Positions 8,821 through 19,216 of a stretch of DNA of 64,000 nt are shown piece after piece. Position numbers and translations under genes: made by a program. This DNA is from Chryseobacterium populi (lineage in GTDB: Bacteria > Bacteroidota > Bacteroidia > Flavobacteriales > Weeksellaceae): the NCBI RefSeq assembly GCF_000282115.1, contig NZ_AKJY01000085.1:1-64000 (forward strand), in the 5' to 3' direction. Position 1 is the stretch's first letter; each line of letters begins with the position of its first letter. The notes below the pieces were generated by a model. It was given only the letters and a program-made list of their open reading frames with translations, had not been told where the DNA came from and ran no database searches.

Positions 8821-9561
8821 TTATTTAGGTTTATTTTCTAAAACCTGATTTAAAACCATTTTGGTTGCATTTGATTTTTCTTTATTAATAGTAGAGCTGA
8901 CAACAGTAACAAATTCCTTCAACTGCTGTGGTGACCATCCAACGTTTAACGAAATCCCTAAATGAGAGTGCAACATTGGTTCAGCATCACCAATAGCACT
9001 GATTACAGAAATCGTCACCAACTCTCTTTGTGCATAAGTCAAAACATCCCTCTCAAAAATATCTGCGAATAGATGTTCCTTTAGAAATATATCTATTGTC
9101 GGTGCAAATGCTGAATAGCCGGAAAGTTTGTCTGGTTGTTTTGTTTGGGTAAGTTGACCCAGAATTTCCTTTCCTCGCTCATACTTGTTGTTTTCATTAT
9201 CAATAAGCGAAGCTTCTTTTCCAACAATATCATTAATACCTTTCACCTTCCTTTCATCAAGAACTTCCATAAAAGTCTGTAAACCTCTTATGCTTCTTGG
9301 AAAACCACAATAAGCATAGGTATGTACCAAAATTTCCTTTATTTCATTAATAGTCAGACCCGAATCAAGACCGGAATTTAAACTACCTTTTAATTCTTTC
9401 AATTTACCTTGCGCTGTAAATGAGGAAATAGCAATGGTACTTTTATCTTTTTCACTTAAATGATTACTTGGTGTTGTTAATTGTTGTGCTTTCATATCAG
9501 TTACAAAAAGTGAAACACTCATTATCTGGATTATTAAAATGAAATACTTCAATTGTTTCAT
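8821..9561 (-). CDS. Secreted carboxymuconolactone decarboxylase-like protein, two domains
   Basis: 246 residues with a signal peptide ending near DMKAQ and two tandem AhpD/CMD-type helical domains: the first with EILVHTYAYCGFPRSIRGL at about 76-95, the second with RELVTISVISAIGDAEPMLHSHLG at about 181-204 (given as RELVTISVISAIGDAEP and MLHSHLG). Neither has the CxxC of redox-active AhpD, so peroxidase-type activity is unlikely. It sits between flavodoxin and hydrolase genes of the operon. Homologues occur beside flavodoxins and cupins; the reaction is unproven. Confidence 0.7.
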   Translation of the reverse strand: MKQLKYFILIIQIMSVSLFVTDMKAQQLTTPSNHLSEKDKSTIAISSFTAQGKLKELKGSLNSGLDSGLTINEIKEILVHTYAYCGFPRSIRGLQTFMEVLDERKVKGINDIVGKEASLIDNENNKYERGKEILGQLTQTKQPDKLSGYSAFAPTIDIFLKEHLFADIFERDVLTYAQRELVTISVISAIGDAEPMLHSHLGISLNVGWSPQQLKEFVTVVSSTINKEKSNATKMVLNQVLENKPK

Positions 9562-9592
9562 TATTTTACTTTTAAAGTTTAATTCAACTACA

Positions 9593-10222
9593 TTATTTAG
9601 ACATTCCGATCCTGGTAAGCCATTCTTTTACTTTCTTTTCTGCTTCAATTTTCTTCTTTCCTTCCATTACGAACAGAATACCATCCCGCTCAACACCACC
9701 TTTGATCGTAAAGCCTTCTAATATTGTACTGCCAGGACTTAGCTTTTTCACGGTGTCAAAACTGTTTCCAATACCATAACCTGCATTGGTATTAAAAGGA
9801 ATAATTGTTTTCCCTTTAAAATTGTTCTGGCCCAAAAAACTTTTCATCGGAGGTGGTAATTGCATTCCCCAGGTTGGAAACCCCAAAAAGATCACATCAT
9901 ATTTTTCTATATCGTCAATCTTTGTTTTAAGCGGAGGTAAAAAATTAGTGTCATTTTCTTTCGCCACCTGATCTACAATTGCTTTGTAATCTTCGGGATA
10001 AGGATTCTGTAATTCCAACTCAATTAAGGTTCCACCGGTATTTTGATGAATGATGTCGGCAATTGTTTTTGTATTTTTTGTTCGAGATAGATAAACAATC
10101 AATACATTTTTGTCTTTCAACATTTCCTTTTTTTCAGACATTGATTTCTGAGCTTTTGAGCAAGATGATAATAATAGAAGTACTGCACAAAACCATACAC
10201 CAAAATTTTTCAACTTTTCCAT
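9593..10222 (-). CDS. Flavodoxin-like lipoprotein
   Basis: 209 residues. The signal peptide ends in LLSSC (Cys21), so the protein is a lipoprotein. The flavodoxin fold starts at KNVLIVYLSRTKNTKTIA, which holds the FMN phosphate loop, followed by VIFLGFPTWGMQLPPPM and PFNTNAGYGIG, the usual FMN ring-binding stretches. It should carry electrons at the membrane surface or act as an FMN-dependent quinone reductase. First gene of the operon running to 7172; its promoter carries one of the two 36-bp AraC-type elements, 48 bp upstream of the start codon. Confidence 0.8.
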   Translation of the reverse strand: MEKLKNFGVWFCAVLLLLSSCSKAQKSMSEKKEMLKDKNVLIVYLSRTKNTKTIADIIHQNTGGTLIELELQNPYPEDYKAIVDQVAKENDTNFLPPLKTKIDDIEKYDVIFLGFPTWGMQLPPPMKSFLGQNNFKGKTIIPFNTNAGYGIGNSFDTVKKLSPGSTILEGFTIKGGVERDGILFVMEGKKKIEAEKKVKEWLTRIGMSK

Positions 10223-10240
10223 ATATCATTTATTGTTTAA

Positions 10241-10248
10241 CAAAATTC
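10241..10248 (-). promoter_or_regulatory. Degenerate -7 box of the flavodoxin operon
   Basis: On the minus strand reads GAATTTTG, the Bacteroidetes -7 box TAnnTTTG with its first T replaced. It lies exactly 21 bp downstream of the 36-bp element and about 19 bp before the start codon. The same spacing occurs at the second copy, which suggests an activator-dependent promoter. Confidence 0.5.
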
Positions 10249-10269
10249 AGAAAATAGCAGTTTAAAATC

Positions 10270-10305
10270 GGTAGACAGATTACGGATAATGCAACCAATA
10301 TTACT
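10270..10305 (-). promoter_or_regulatory. AraC-type operator, copy A
   Basis: A 36-bp element sharing 17 identical bases (beginning GGTAGACAGATTACGGA), a six-base variable centre and 13 identical bases (AACCAATATTACT) with the copy at 13617. Inside it ATTAC recurs after 21 bp, that is two helical turns, the spacing of AraC-family direct repeats. It overlaps the last five bases of the upstream hydrolase gene. Confidence 0.65.
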
Positions 10306-11371
10306 TATCCAACCCTTTCTCTTTCAACCATTTTGATAATAATCCTGCAACTTCTGCATTATTCAGATCAGACATTAGAAAATGGGTATTTCCTTTGATA
10401 CCCAATTCCGGAAGATGAACAATAGTAACGTCACCACCGTGACTATTGACAACTTTCGCCCATTGCCTTGCCGTTTTCAGAACGGTTCTCCAAAAATTTA
10501 GTGATGCTGCAGTAGTTTCTTCAGTTGGAATATAATCTCCATAGTAAACTATAATTGGGATTTTGGTTAGCTTCATAAAATCTTGTATGGGAACACCTTT
10601 TCCTCCTCGGTTTCCTTCAGGTTCTTCTCCTTCCGGAAAGGTGAATCCTCCGGGTTCATAGGCAACGACAGCTTTAATTTTTTCATTTTTAATGGCTGTT
10701 TTCCATCCGGGTGAGCCTCCTGCCGAATGTGTGAAAAGAATCCCGTTTCCGGATTTATCCATAACCGAAGACATTGCATTAACAATTATTGTTTCATCTA
10801 CATTTCCCGTATTAGGTGTCATCATACGGAAAAATTGATCCATAGAAACGCTGTCTTTTGGAAACTGAACTCCTTCATTGAATTTGGGGTACAGACCCAT
10901 TCGAAATTGGGTAAACCAAGTCTGGTCATCTGGCGTACCGCTAATTTGTCCGGGTTTTGTAGTTTGCCCTGCCTCTCCACGACCTGGTTGATCAACCAGA
11001 TAAACGCTATAACCTTTTCTTAAAAATAGATTGGAAAAACCTTCTCTTCCATCCGCTGTAGTCTGCCAGCTTCGTCTAGATTGTCCATAACCGTGCAGAA
11101 AAACCATCGAAAGTTTTTTAGGTTTTACAGGAATTTGGTAAAAAACATCAGCGTGATCTCCGTGTCTTGTTTGCCCACCTTGGGGAACATTCCATGGTTT
11201 TAAAGGATCGAAAACGCCATCACTTTTGATAACCGAACCTCCAGCAGAAAAATTGCCTTGTGATGCAATAGTAATTGGTTTTTGTGCCACCTGATTTTGT
11301 GCCTTAACAAAAAAATTGGAGACTAAAATTAAGGTGATTAAGCTTAAATATTTCATTGTTTTATTTGTCAT
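10301..11371 (-). CDS. Secreted alpha/beta hydrolase (esterase-like)
   Basis: 356 residues, or 351 if translation begins at the second methionine (11356), which gives a cleaner signal peptide ending near FVKAQ. Hydrolase landmarks: VFLHGYGQSRRSW near residues 90-102 for the oxyanion loop, and THSAGG near 215-220 for the serine nucleophile elbow. A late histidine in GNTHFLM could complete the triad. Members are annotated as esterases; the substrate is unknown. It ends the operon that starts with the AKR at 13524, and its stop overlaps operator A. Confidence 0.7.
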   Translation of the reverse strand: MTNKTMKYLSLITLILVSNFFVKAQNQVAQKPITIASQGNFSAGGSVIKSDGVFDPLKPWNVPQGGQTRHGDHADVFYQIPVKPKKLSMVFLHGYGQSRRSWQTTADGREGFSNLFLRKGYSVYLVDQPGRGEAGQTTKPGQISGTPDDQTWFTQFRMGLYPKFNEGVQFPKDSVSMDQFFRMMTPNTGNVDETIIVNAMSSVMDKSGNGILFTHSAGGSPGWKTAIKNEKIKAVVAYEPGGFTFPEGEEPEGNRGGKGVPIQDFMKLTKIPIIVYYGDYIPTEETTAASLNFWRTVLKTARQWAKVVNSHGGDVTIVHLPELGIKGNTHFLMSDLNNAEVAGLLSKWLKEKGLDK

Positions 11372-11476
11372 TGCTCATTCTTTTAAATTTAATTATCAAT
11401 AATTTAGAAAAGAAAATGAATACACTTTTCTTTTGGTAAGAATAAAATATTACACTTGATTGATTTTAGTATATTC

Positions 11477-12472
<996 letters not shown>

Positions 12473-12643
12473 TTATTTTGTTTTTAAAGGCGCTTCCACA
12501 TCGGAAAATTGCTGTACAAAAGGTGATATTCCTTCTGACAATTTATGATCAATTGTATTTGCTTTAAGTATGGAATTGAAAGTTTGCAATGTACTTCCAA
12601 CGGCTGCTAAACCAGCTGTCTTTATTATATCTCTTCTATTCAT
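12473..12643 (-). CDS. Orphan Tat signal peptide ORF, likely gene remnant
   Basis: A 56-residue ORF starting MNRRDIIKTAGLAAVG, a textbook twin-arginine signal (RR followed by a hydrophobic stretch GLAAVG), then about 35 residues ending in DVEAPLKTK and a stop. No mature domain follows: the next gene starts 12 bp later in its own frame. It is probably the front end of a Tat-exported oxidoreductase whose body was deleted, or a genuine mini-protein. It lies inside the AKR operon (29 bp after the upstream AKR), so it will be transcribed. Confidence 0.6.
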   Translation of the reverse strand: MNRRDIIKTAGLAAVGSTLQTFNSILKANTIDHKLSEGISPFVQQFSDVEAPLKTK

Positions 12644-12672
12644 TTGATCATATTTTTACTGATGAAATTTGA

Positions 12673-13536
<864 letters not shown>

Positions 13537-13587
13537 TTAAATTATTGCTTCATAGAGAAGTTAATATTCTTTATTAACTTGTTATTG

Positions 13588-13595
13588 CAAATTTC
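13588..13595 (-). promoter_or_regulatory. Degenerate -7 box of the DkgA-like operon
   Basis: On the minus strand reads GAAATTTG, again TAnnTTTG with the first base changed, exactly 21 bp downstream of operator copy B. The predicted leader to the AKR start is about 57 nt. Confidence 0.5.
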
Positions 13596-13616
13596 CAACC
13601 TATTGACAAGCATATT

Positions 13617-13652
13617 GGTAGACAGATTACGGAATTGATAACCAATATTACT
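13617..13652 (-). promoter_or_regulatory. AraC-type operator, copy B
   Basis: Second copy of the 36-bp element (30 of 36 bases identical to copy A, with differences confined to six adjacent bases). It lies between the divergent DkgA-like gene and the AraC regulator, 93 bp before the former and 69 bp before the latter, so it could serve both directions. The ATTAC half-sites are 21 bp apart. Confidence 0.65.
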
Positions 13653-13692
13653 GTTCTGACTCTGATTGTAAAAAAGAGGTTATTTTTATCTT

Positions 13693-13700
13693 TAGATTTG
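13693..13700 (+). promoter_or_regulatory. -7 box of the AraC regulator gene
   Basis: TAGATTTG, an exact match to the Bacteroidetes -7 consensus TAnnTTTG, ends 20 bp before the start codon. A TTG at 13666-13668 may serve as the -33 element, though the spacing is slightly long. Confidence 0.5.
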
Positions 13701-13720
13701 CATTAGAAAATGATACAGCA

Positions 13721-14617
13721 ATGAGCAATTCCATCAATTTTGAGACAGTGGATGATTATAATCAATTTAATAATCACGAAACTTTACATCCTTTGGTAAG
13801 TGTGATAGATTTTTCAAAAGCGCATAAAAGGACCGGGTCTAAAATGTACTTTAATCTGTACTGTATTTTTTTAAAAGATGTGAAATGCGGTGACCTCAAG
13901 TACGGTCGGGCAACTTATGATTACCAGGAAGGAACGTTGGTTTTTGTTTCTCCGGGACAAATTGTTGATGTAGAAAATAAAATTGACATCTATCAGCCTT
14001 TGGGACACGGATTAGTTTTTCATCCGGATTTAATCAAGGGAACTTCTTTAGCTAAAAGTATTTCTGAATACGGTTTCTTCGGATATCAAACCAATGAAGC
14101 ATTGCACCTCTCTAAAAAAGAGCAGCAAATGGTTTTGGAAATGTTCGCTGATATTCAATCTGAATTGAGCCGCCCAGTAGATAAACACAGTAAAAAAGTT
14201 ATCACATCAAATATTGAGCTTTTTCTTAATCATTGTGACCGTTTTTATGACCGTCAGTTTATTACGCGGGAAAATGTGAATAAAGGTATTTTAGAAAAAT
14301 TTGAAGAATTATTAAACAACTACTTTTCATCTGAGAAACCTAATACCGTAGGGCTTCCATCTGTGGCTTACTGTGCCGATGAATTACATTTTTCAGCCAA
14401 CTATTTTGGAGATCTGATTAAGAAAGAAACAGGAAAAACTGCGCAGGAATATATTCAGAATAAAATTATTGATGTTGCCAAGGAAAGAGTTTTCAACATT
14501 GATAAATCTATTGCTCAGATTGCTTATGAATTAGGATTCAAATATCCACAGCATTTTATCAGACTTTTCAAGCAGAGAACGGGTGTCACTCCTAATGAAT
14601 ATAGAAGTTTGAATTAA
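13721..14617 (+). CDS. AraC-family transcription regulator
   Basis: 298 residues. The N-terminal part (about 1-170) is a cupin-like sensor with YDYQEGTLVFVSPGQIV; the C-terminal part (about 195-298) is the AraC double helix-turn-helix with SANYFGDLIKKETGKTAQEY, SIAQIAYELGFKYPQHFIR and FKQRTGVTPNEYR. It is divergent from the DkgA-like operon, and the two 36-bp elements nearby are the obvious candidate targets. I infer it activates both reductase/flavodoxin operons in response to a small carbonyl or electrophile; the ligand is not visible. Confidence 0.88.
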   Translation: MSNSINFETVDDYNQFNNHETLHPLVSVIDFSKAHKRTGSKMYFNLYCIFLKDVKCGDLKYGRATYDYQEGTLVFVSPGQIVDVENKIDIYQPLGHGLVFHPDLIKGTSLAKSISEYGFFGYQTNEALHLSKKEQQMVLEMFADIQSELSRPVDKHSKKVITSNIELFLNHCDRFYDRQFITRENVNKGILEKFEELLNNYFSSEKPNTVGLPSVAYCADELHFSANYFGDLIKKETGKTAQEYIQNKIIDVAKERVFNIDKSIAQIAYELGFKYPQHFIRLFKQRTGVTPNEYRSLN

Positions 14618-15099
14618 GTGGATGCTAAATTAAGCTAATCCCCAAACAAATACTTATCATCAATATTTATAGGCTCATATGACATTCCTTTTTCAAAAAT
14701 TTGTGTTTCAATAGTATTTTAATTTAGACAACTATATATTTGGATGCAAAAAAAATAATCGCCCCACAATAATACAATCAACATAATCATGCTATAGCCA
14801 ATATTTTGTATCACTACAGGAAAGATGTTAAACTGTATATGATAATAATGCTAAATATGAGCTCCTATTCCTTAAAATTCTATCAAGATCTTCTCGAAAT
14901 TGGTTCGAAGTTAATACTGTCAAGTTCACCAACAGCCAAATGGCGCCGACCAGAAACAGTTGGCGCCTTTTAATTTACTTACTTCAGCGCCTCTTCATAA
15001 TACGAATTCTGGCAAACCAAATACATACAGAAACTATTACTCTCGAAAAAAACATTAATTTCCAAATCACTTTTCGATAGCTTACAAATATTTAAAGGC
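14618..15099. other. Convergent intergenic region, 482 bp
   Basis: Lies between the AraC gene and a minus-strand operon end, so only terminators are expected. The palindrome GGCGCC occurs twice (14943-14948 and 14963-14968), and the two copies can pair across a 14-nt loop; the second is followed by TTTT, giving a possible weak terminator. No gene is supported. Confidence 0.4.
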
Positions 15100-15507
15100 T
15101 TAATCCATTTTTTTAATTCTTATCATAGTAGCTGTCATTTTCGAAATTAATTTCATTTCACTGCTGTCATATACATATCCTTCACATACGGTTAAGGTTT
15201 TTCCATGTTGCAGAACCTTTCCAATAGCAACAAGTTTATCCGTATTGGCAGGTTTCATGAAATTAACTTTGAACTCAACCGTTAAAACTTCTGAATTATC
15301 TTCCATCATAGTTAATGCAGCGTAACCGCAAGCACTATCTACAATGCTTGTAGCTACTCCCGCATGAAAGAAACCATGTTGCTGCGTCAACCCCTCAAAA
15401 AAATGACAGCTTATTCTAACAGCACCCTTTTCAACTGAAATCAATTGTGCATTAAAAGTTTTCATTAATCCCTGATTATCAAAGCTTTCTTTAATTCTAT
15501 TATACAT
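15100..15507 (-). CDS. PaaI-type hotdog thioesterase
   Basis: 135 residues, cytoplasmic. The family signature is HGFFHAGVATSIVDSACGYAA at about 44-64 (given here in part: HGFFHAGVATSIVDSA), where the HG-type loop and the following Asp form the thioester-hydrolysing site, followed by LTVEFKVNFMKPA. It hydrolyses acyl-CoA thioesters; the substrate is unknown. Its start overlaps the end of the MarR-GNAT gene by 8 bp, so it is translationally coupled. A divergent paralogue is the first gene of the same operon. Confidence 0.8.
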   Translation of the reverse strand: MYNRIKESFDNQGLMKTFNAQLISVEKGAVRISCHFFEGLTQQHGFFHAGVATSIVDSACGYAALTMMEDNSEVLTVEFKVNFMKPANTDKLVAIGKVLQHGKTLTVCEGYVYDSSEMKLISKMTATMIRIKKMD

Positions 15508-16471
15508 TTGGTATGGTATTTAGGTTAAGTTCCATCTGAATATTACAACGTTCATATGGTGTAGACTTCCCTGTAATTTTCTCAAACCCCATCTTATAAT
15601 AAAGATTTATTGCTGGCTTTAAAACAGTATTGCTCTCAAGGTAAATTCTTTTTGCACCAAGTTCCTTTGCAGCTGTGATCACTTTTTGCCCTAAAAGCCA
15701 ACCAATACTTTTCCCCTGAGCTTTTGGAGAGACAGCCATTTTAGCCATTTCAAAATCGTATATTCCGTCGTCCATTTTAATAAGCGCGCATACTCCTAAC
15801 GGTTCATCATGATACAGTGCTACAAAAATTCGTCCCCCTTTATCAATAATATACTCTTTCGGATTATCCAAAGCTTTGTAATCCGCTTCTTCCATTTTAA
15901 AATATGAAGAAATCCATTCTTCATTTAGTTCCTTAAACGCTGAATGATATTTAGGTAAATATTCAACAATTTTAACCTCCAGACTCTCTCTAATTTTTTT
16001 TTGTTCCTGCACTCTTTTGAAAAGTGATTTTTGTTCCAGTAAGAATTCCCATTCAGCAATCGCTTCCCACAAATTGTGATTGGCTTCGGAAATAATTCCG
16101 TCAATTGCTTTTTCAATATCATTACATTGAATAGTAACCATCGTCTCAGCTACTTTTTTACCTTTGGCCGTAAGATCTATTACATTTCTACGTTTATCAG
16201 ATGATTTTAAATTATTATCTGCCAACCCCTTAGCACACATCTCTTTTACAATCTTTGTAACAGAAGGTTGTGAGTGCCCTATTTTTTCAGCTATTTCCGT
16301 TATCGTTTTTTCACCTTCATCAAATAAAATGAAAAGTACCGGAAACCATTTTGGAGAAAACTCAACATTGTACAACTCATAAATTTTGGAAGCATCGTCG
16401 GTAACTTGAGAAGTAAGTAATCTTAATCTACTTCCCAATGCCATTTTTCCCGTTCTATTAAAATAATCCAT
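15500..16471 (-). CDS. MarR regulator fused to GNAT acetyltransferase
   Basis: 323 residues, two domains. About 1-150 is a MarR winged helix (WFPVLFILFDEGEKTITEIA, then HSQPSVTKIVKEM as recognition helix, then DKRRNVIDLTAKGKKV as wing). About 165-318 is a GCN5-type acetyltransferase with MAVSPKAQGKSIGWLLGQKV as acetyl-CoA loop and NLYYKMGFEKI near the end. The fusion suggests a sensor that acetylates either itself, a neighbour or a small molecule while controlling transcription. It is fourth in a five-gene operon with two thioesterases, PanB and DinB, so it probably regulates that operon. Confidence 0.88.
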   Translation of the reverse strand: MDYFNRTGKMALGSRLRLLTSQVTDDASKIYELYNVEFSPKWFPVLFILFDEGEKTITEIAEKIGHSQPSVTKIVKEMCAKGLADNNLKSSDKRRNVIDLTAKGKKVAETMVTIQCNDIEKAIDGIISEANHNLWEAIAEWEFLLEQKSLFKRVQEQKKIRESLEVKIVEYLPKYHSAFKELNEEWISSYFKMEEADYKALDNPKEYIIDKGGRIFVALYHDEPLGVCALIKMDDGIYDFEMAKMAVSPKAQGKSIGWLLGQKVITAAKELGAKRIYLESNTVLKPAINLYYKMGFEKITGKSTPYERCNIQMELNLNTIPNV

Positions 16472-16485
16472 ATGTTCTTCGTTTT

Positions 16486-17304
16486 TTAGTAAGATTCCTG
16501 TTCATTGGGAAAATTTTTGTTCTTAACATCATTAATAAAGTTTTTTGTCGCTTCTGTCATTACACTATGTAAATCTGCATAACGACGTAAAAACTTCGGA
16601 GAGAAGTCTTTATTCATTCCCATTACATCCTGTATAACTAATACTTGTCCGTCAGTTCCTGAACCTGCTCCTATTCCAATTGTTGGAATTGAAACTTTAT
16701 TTGATATTTCTTCGCCTAATGTTGACGGAATTTTTTCAAGTAGTAAGCCGAATGCTCCTAGTTGCTCCATTAGAAGACAATCTTCAAGAAGTTTATCCGC
16801 TTCTTCTTTATCTTTTCCTCGTACTCCGTAAGTTCCATATTTATTGATAGATTGAGGCATCAACCCTAGATGAACCATTACCGGAATTCCTGCATCAATA
16901 ATTTTCTTAATATCCTCTTTAATTTCAGAACCGCCTTCAATTTTAATAGCATCTGCTCCACTCTCTCTCATCATTCGAATTGCAGCTTGTAAGGATTTTA
17001 GAGGATCTCCTGATACTGTTCCAAATGGCATATCTACGATAATTAATGCCCTTTTTGCACCATTGACAACCGAGGTTGCATAGTTGATCATTTGATCTAA
17101 TGAAATGGGAAGCGTGGTCTCATTTCCTATCATTGTATTGGACGCAGAATCTCCAACAATAATCGCATCAATTTCTGCTCCATCAATTATTTTTGCCATC
17201 GTATAATCATACGCAGTCAAAACACTTATCTTTTCTCCATTCTGCTTCATCTTTTTCAATTGAAGCGTTGTTATTTTTTTTTTAACTTGTTTATGAACTG
17301 ACAT
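16486..17304 (-). CDS. panB: 3-methyl-2-oxobutanoate hydroxymethyltransferase
   Basis: 272 residues, cytoplasmic. Catalyses the first step of pantothenate synthesis, adding a hydroxymethyl group from methylene-tetrahydrofolate to 2-oxoisovalerate. Characteristic blocks: LTAYDYTMAKIID, IIVGDSASNTMIG (metal/substrate Asp), VDMPFGTVSGDP, AIKIEGG, VMVHLGLMPQS and PTIGIGAGSGTDGQVLV. Length is normal. It is unusual to see it with thioesterases, a MarR-GNAT fusion and DinB rather than with panC/panD; this may be a second, specialised copy or may link CoA supply to acyl-CoA clearance. Confidence 0.93.
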   Translation of the reverse strand: MSVHKQVKKKITTLQLKKMKQNGEKISVLTAYDYTMAKIIDGAEIDAIIVGDSASNTMIGNETTLPISLDQMINYATSVVNGAKRALIIVDMPFGTVSGDPLKSLQAAIRMMRESGADAIKIEGGSEIKEDIKKIIDAGIPVMVHLGLMPQSINKYGTYGVRGKDKEEADKLLEDCLLMEQLGAFGLLLEKIPSTLGEEISNKVSIPTIGIGAGSGTDGQVLVIQDVMGMNKDFSPKFLRRYADLHSVMTEATKNFINDVKNKNFPNEQESY

Positions 17305-17325
17305 TTTTTTCTTTTAATAAATAAT

Positions 17326-17829
17326 CTATAGTGTAATACTTATTTTCTGGACCTTCTCTGCTGAAAAACCATAGAGCGGCGGCGTTTCAACACCAAGCAA
17401 ATTGAGATAGATATACAATTCTCCTCTATGATGAATTTCGTGTTCTACCATAGCTCGTAACCACTTCCATATTGTAATCTGAACGTTGGCAGGTGTTAAA
17501 CACTTTTTGTTTAGATCCTCATTTGAAAACTGACTAATGATCTCGATAGTCTGGTGATGTAACTCATTAAAATATTTAATAATAGTATCATAGCCATCTG
17601 CCAGATCTTTTCCACAGCCAGGATAGGCACTCCTTCTCCCAGAAATGGTCTCTCCATACATATACCTTTCGATAGTCGCAATATGTCTGATCTGATCTGC
17701 AACCGTATATTTACCAGATTTATAAGTGAATTCAAGATGTTCCGGTTGAACTACACTTAGAAGGCGATTAGTTCTTTCTCTCACTTTCTCATAGTAATCA
17801 AGAAATCCTTTTACTGAAGTTATTTCCAT
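17326..17829 (-). CDS. DinB-family protein
   Basis: 167 residues forming a four-helix bundle of the DinB/YfiT type. Metal-binding histidines appear in DQIRHIATIERYMYG and in MVEHEIHHRGELYIYLNLLG. Family members include thiol-dependent S-transferases using glutathione, mycothiol or bacillithiol; the reaction here is unknown. It lies 2 bp after the upstream thioesterase and 21 bp before panB, so it is co-transcribed. Confidence 0.78.
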   Translation of the reverse strand: MEITSVKGFLDYYEKVRERTNRLLSVVQPEHLEFTYKSGKYTVADQIRHIATIERYMYGETISGRRSAYPGCGKDLADGYDTIIKYFNELHHQTIEIISQFSNEDLNKKCLTPANVQITIWKWLRAMVEHEIHHRGELYIYLNLLGVETPPLYGFSAEKVQKISITL

Positions 17830-17831
17830 AT

Positions 17832-18281
17832 TTATTTCTGTTTGACTTTCATTAAGGTTACTAATGATGTCGCCACATGAGATTTTTCACCATCATTGAT
17901 TACATAACATTCACATTTGCAAATTACCAATGTTTTACCGCTTTTTATGACTTCACCCATAGTATGCAGAATTTCTCCATATGCAGGATTTAAGTAGTTA
18001 ACCTTTAATTCTACCGTTACAAAATAAGCATCTGACTCGTATAAGGTTGCTGCAGAAAAATAGGCAGCGGTATCAACTGCTGCTGCCACAACACCACCAT
18101 AAAAAAAACCTGCGCCTCTTATGAGTGCCTCTTGTCTAGGAATTTCCACTTCAACATACCCTTCAGCAATTTTACCTGCAGTGGCATTGTACATTTTCAT
18201 CAGATTTTGTTTACGAATTCCATTACTAATGAATTGTATTTTTTCGCTATTGAGTTCTTTTTTATCAGTCATTTCCATCAT
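17832..18281 (-). CDS. PaaI-type hotdog thioesterase, second copy
   Basis: 149 residues, cytoplasmic, first gene of the operon. The active-site region is GAGFFYGGVVAAAVDTAAYF at about 56-75, with the Gly-Gly and Asp positions of PaaI proteins, then VTVELKVNYLNPA. It resembles the thioesterase at the other end of the operon in layout but is clearly diverged (tyrosine replaces the histidine of the HG pair), so the two may act on different acyl-CoAs. The promoter should lie within 18282-18400. Confidence 0.78.
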   Translation of the reverse strand: MMEMTDKKELNSEKIQFISNGIRKQNLMKMYNATAGKIAEGYVEVEIPRQEALIRGAGFFYGGVVAAAVDTAAYFSAATLYESDAYFVTVELKVNYLNPAYGEILHTMGEVIKSGKTLVICKCECYVINDGEKSHVATSLVTLMKVKQK

Positions 18282-18745
18282 TCGTATAATTGATTACATA
18301 ACCAGTTATACAAATATATAATTTTCTAAATAAAATTTAACCGTTTCAAGAAAATTTATTGATTCCGAAATACATTTAAATCGCATACATTATATGAAAG
18401 AGCAATGGTTAAAAGCAACAAAACCTATTTATTATCAACTATATAGTGAATTTATTTAAAATTTTATATTTAGTATTTCAAAATCACTCTTTAACTAAAG
18501 TCTAATGATTCCTAGAAAGCAAAAATCATATTAATATTATTTGCTGAGGCTACATTAAAGCTAAAATTTATATAATAAAAAAATACGATTTAATTCTACT
18601 TTAATCTGACTTAAACTTACTAAATCATCTATAAAAGTGTTTGAAGATACGCTAGTCTTAGTCACATTAAAGAATTATTTAATTCTACGATTCTTTCCAA
18701 ATCTTCCACCAAATGTTTCGATATCTCTTCGTTTATGGGTACAAG

Positions 18746-18788
18746 ACCGGAAAGAGGTGATCATTCACTTTCTTTCCGGTTTTTTTTT
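18746..18788 (+). terminator. Strong orphan intrinsic terminator
   Basis: Near-perfect 15-bp stem from ACCGGAAAG (18746-18754) to CTTTCCGGT (18772-18780), tetraloop TCAT, then eight further T. No gene lies upstream on the plus strand for over 460 bp. Its inner part (AGAGGTGAT, one variable base, ATTCACTT) is shared with the hairpin at 24495, so the two belong to one family. Confidence 0.8.
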
Positions 18789-19216
18789 CGGATCTACTCA
18801 CTGTTATCTGGTAAATACAGGACAATAAAACATTGTTTCTAGCGGTTCGACGCCTCCATACTGTCACAGAACAGTCTTTCGAAACAAACTCAATAACAGC
18901 CAGGCAGCCCAACATTTTAAGCTTAGCAGAAACACTCTTACACGATGGAAGAAATGTAGCTTTTCTGAAACAATTTTATATCCTGTCATATCTTGTTTTT
19001 TTTAAAGCCTAATCTGAACCAGACTAATTTAGAAATGGTATAAAAATTCAAAAACCGAAAGAGCTTAACCTTCCAGCTATTTTATACGTTATTAATTTTA
19101 TTTATGTACTCCCAGACAAATAACTCAATAATAACCAACAACTTAAATACAATATACAGCTGGTCATTTTCCTGAAAAGGATAATCTATTGTTTTTCTAC
19201 AAACTAGATATTGGTC

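Noticed and set aside
15100-15507. 4-hydroxybenzoyl-CoA or phenylacetate pathway gene
   Set aside because: The hotdog fold is PaaI-like, but no paa genes are nearby, so a pathway role would be a guess.
18637-18828. 63-codon ORF across the orphan terminator
   Set aside because: It runs through the hairpin and T run (poly-Phe in translation) and has no coding character.
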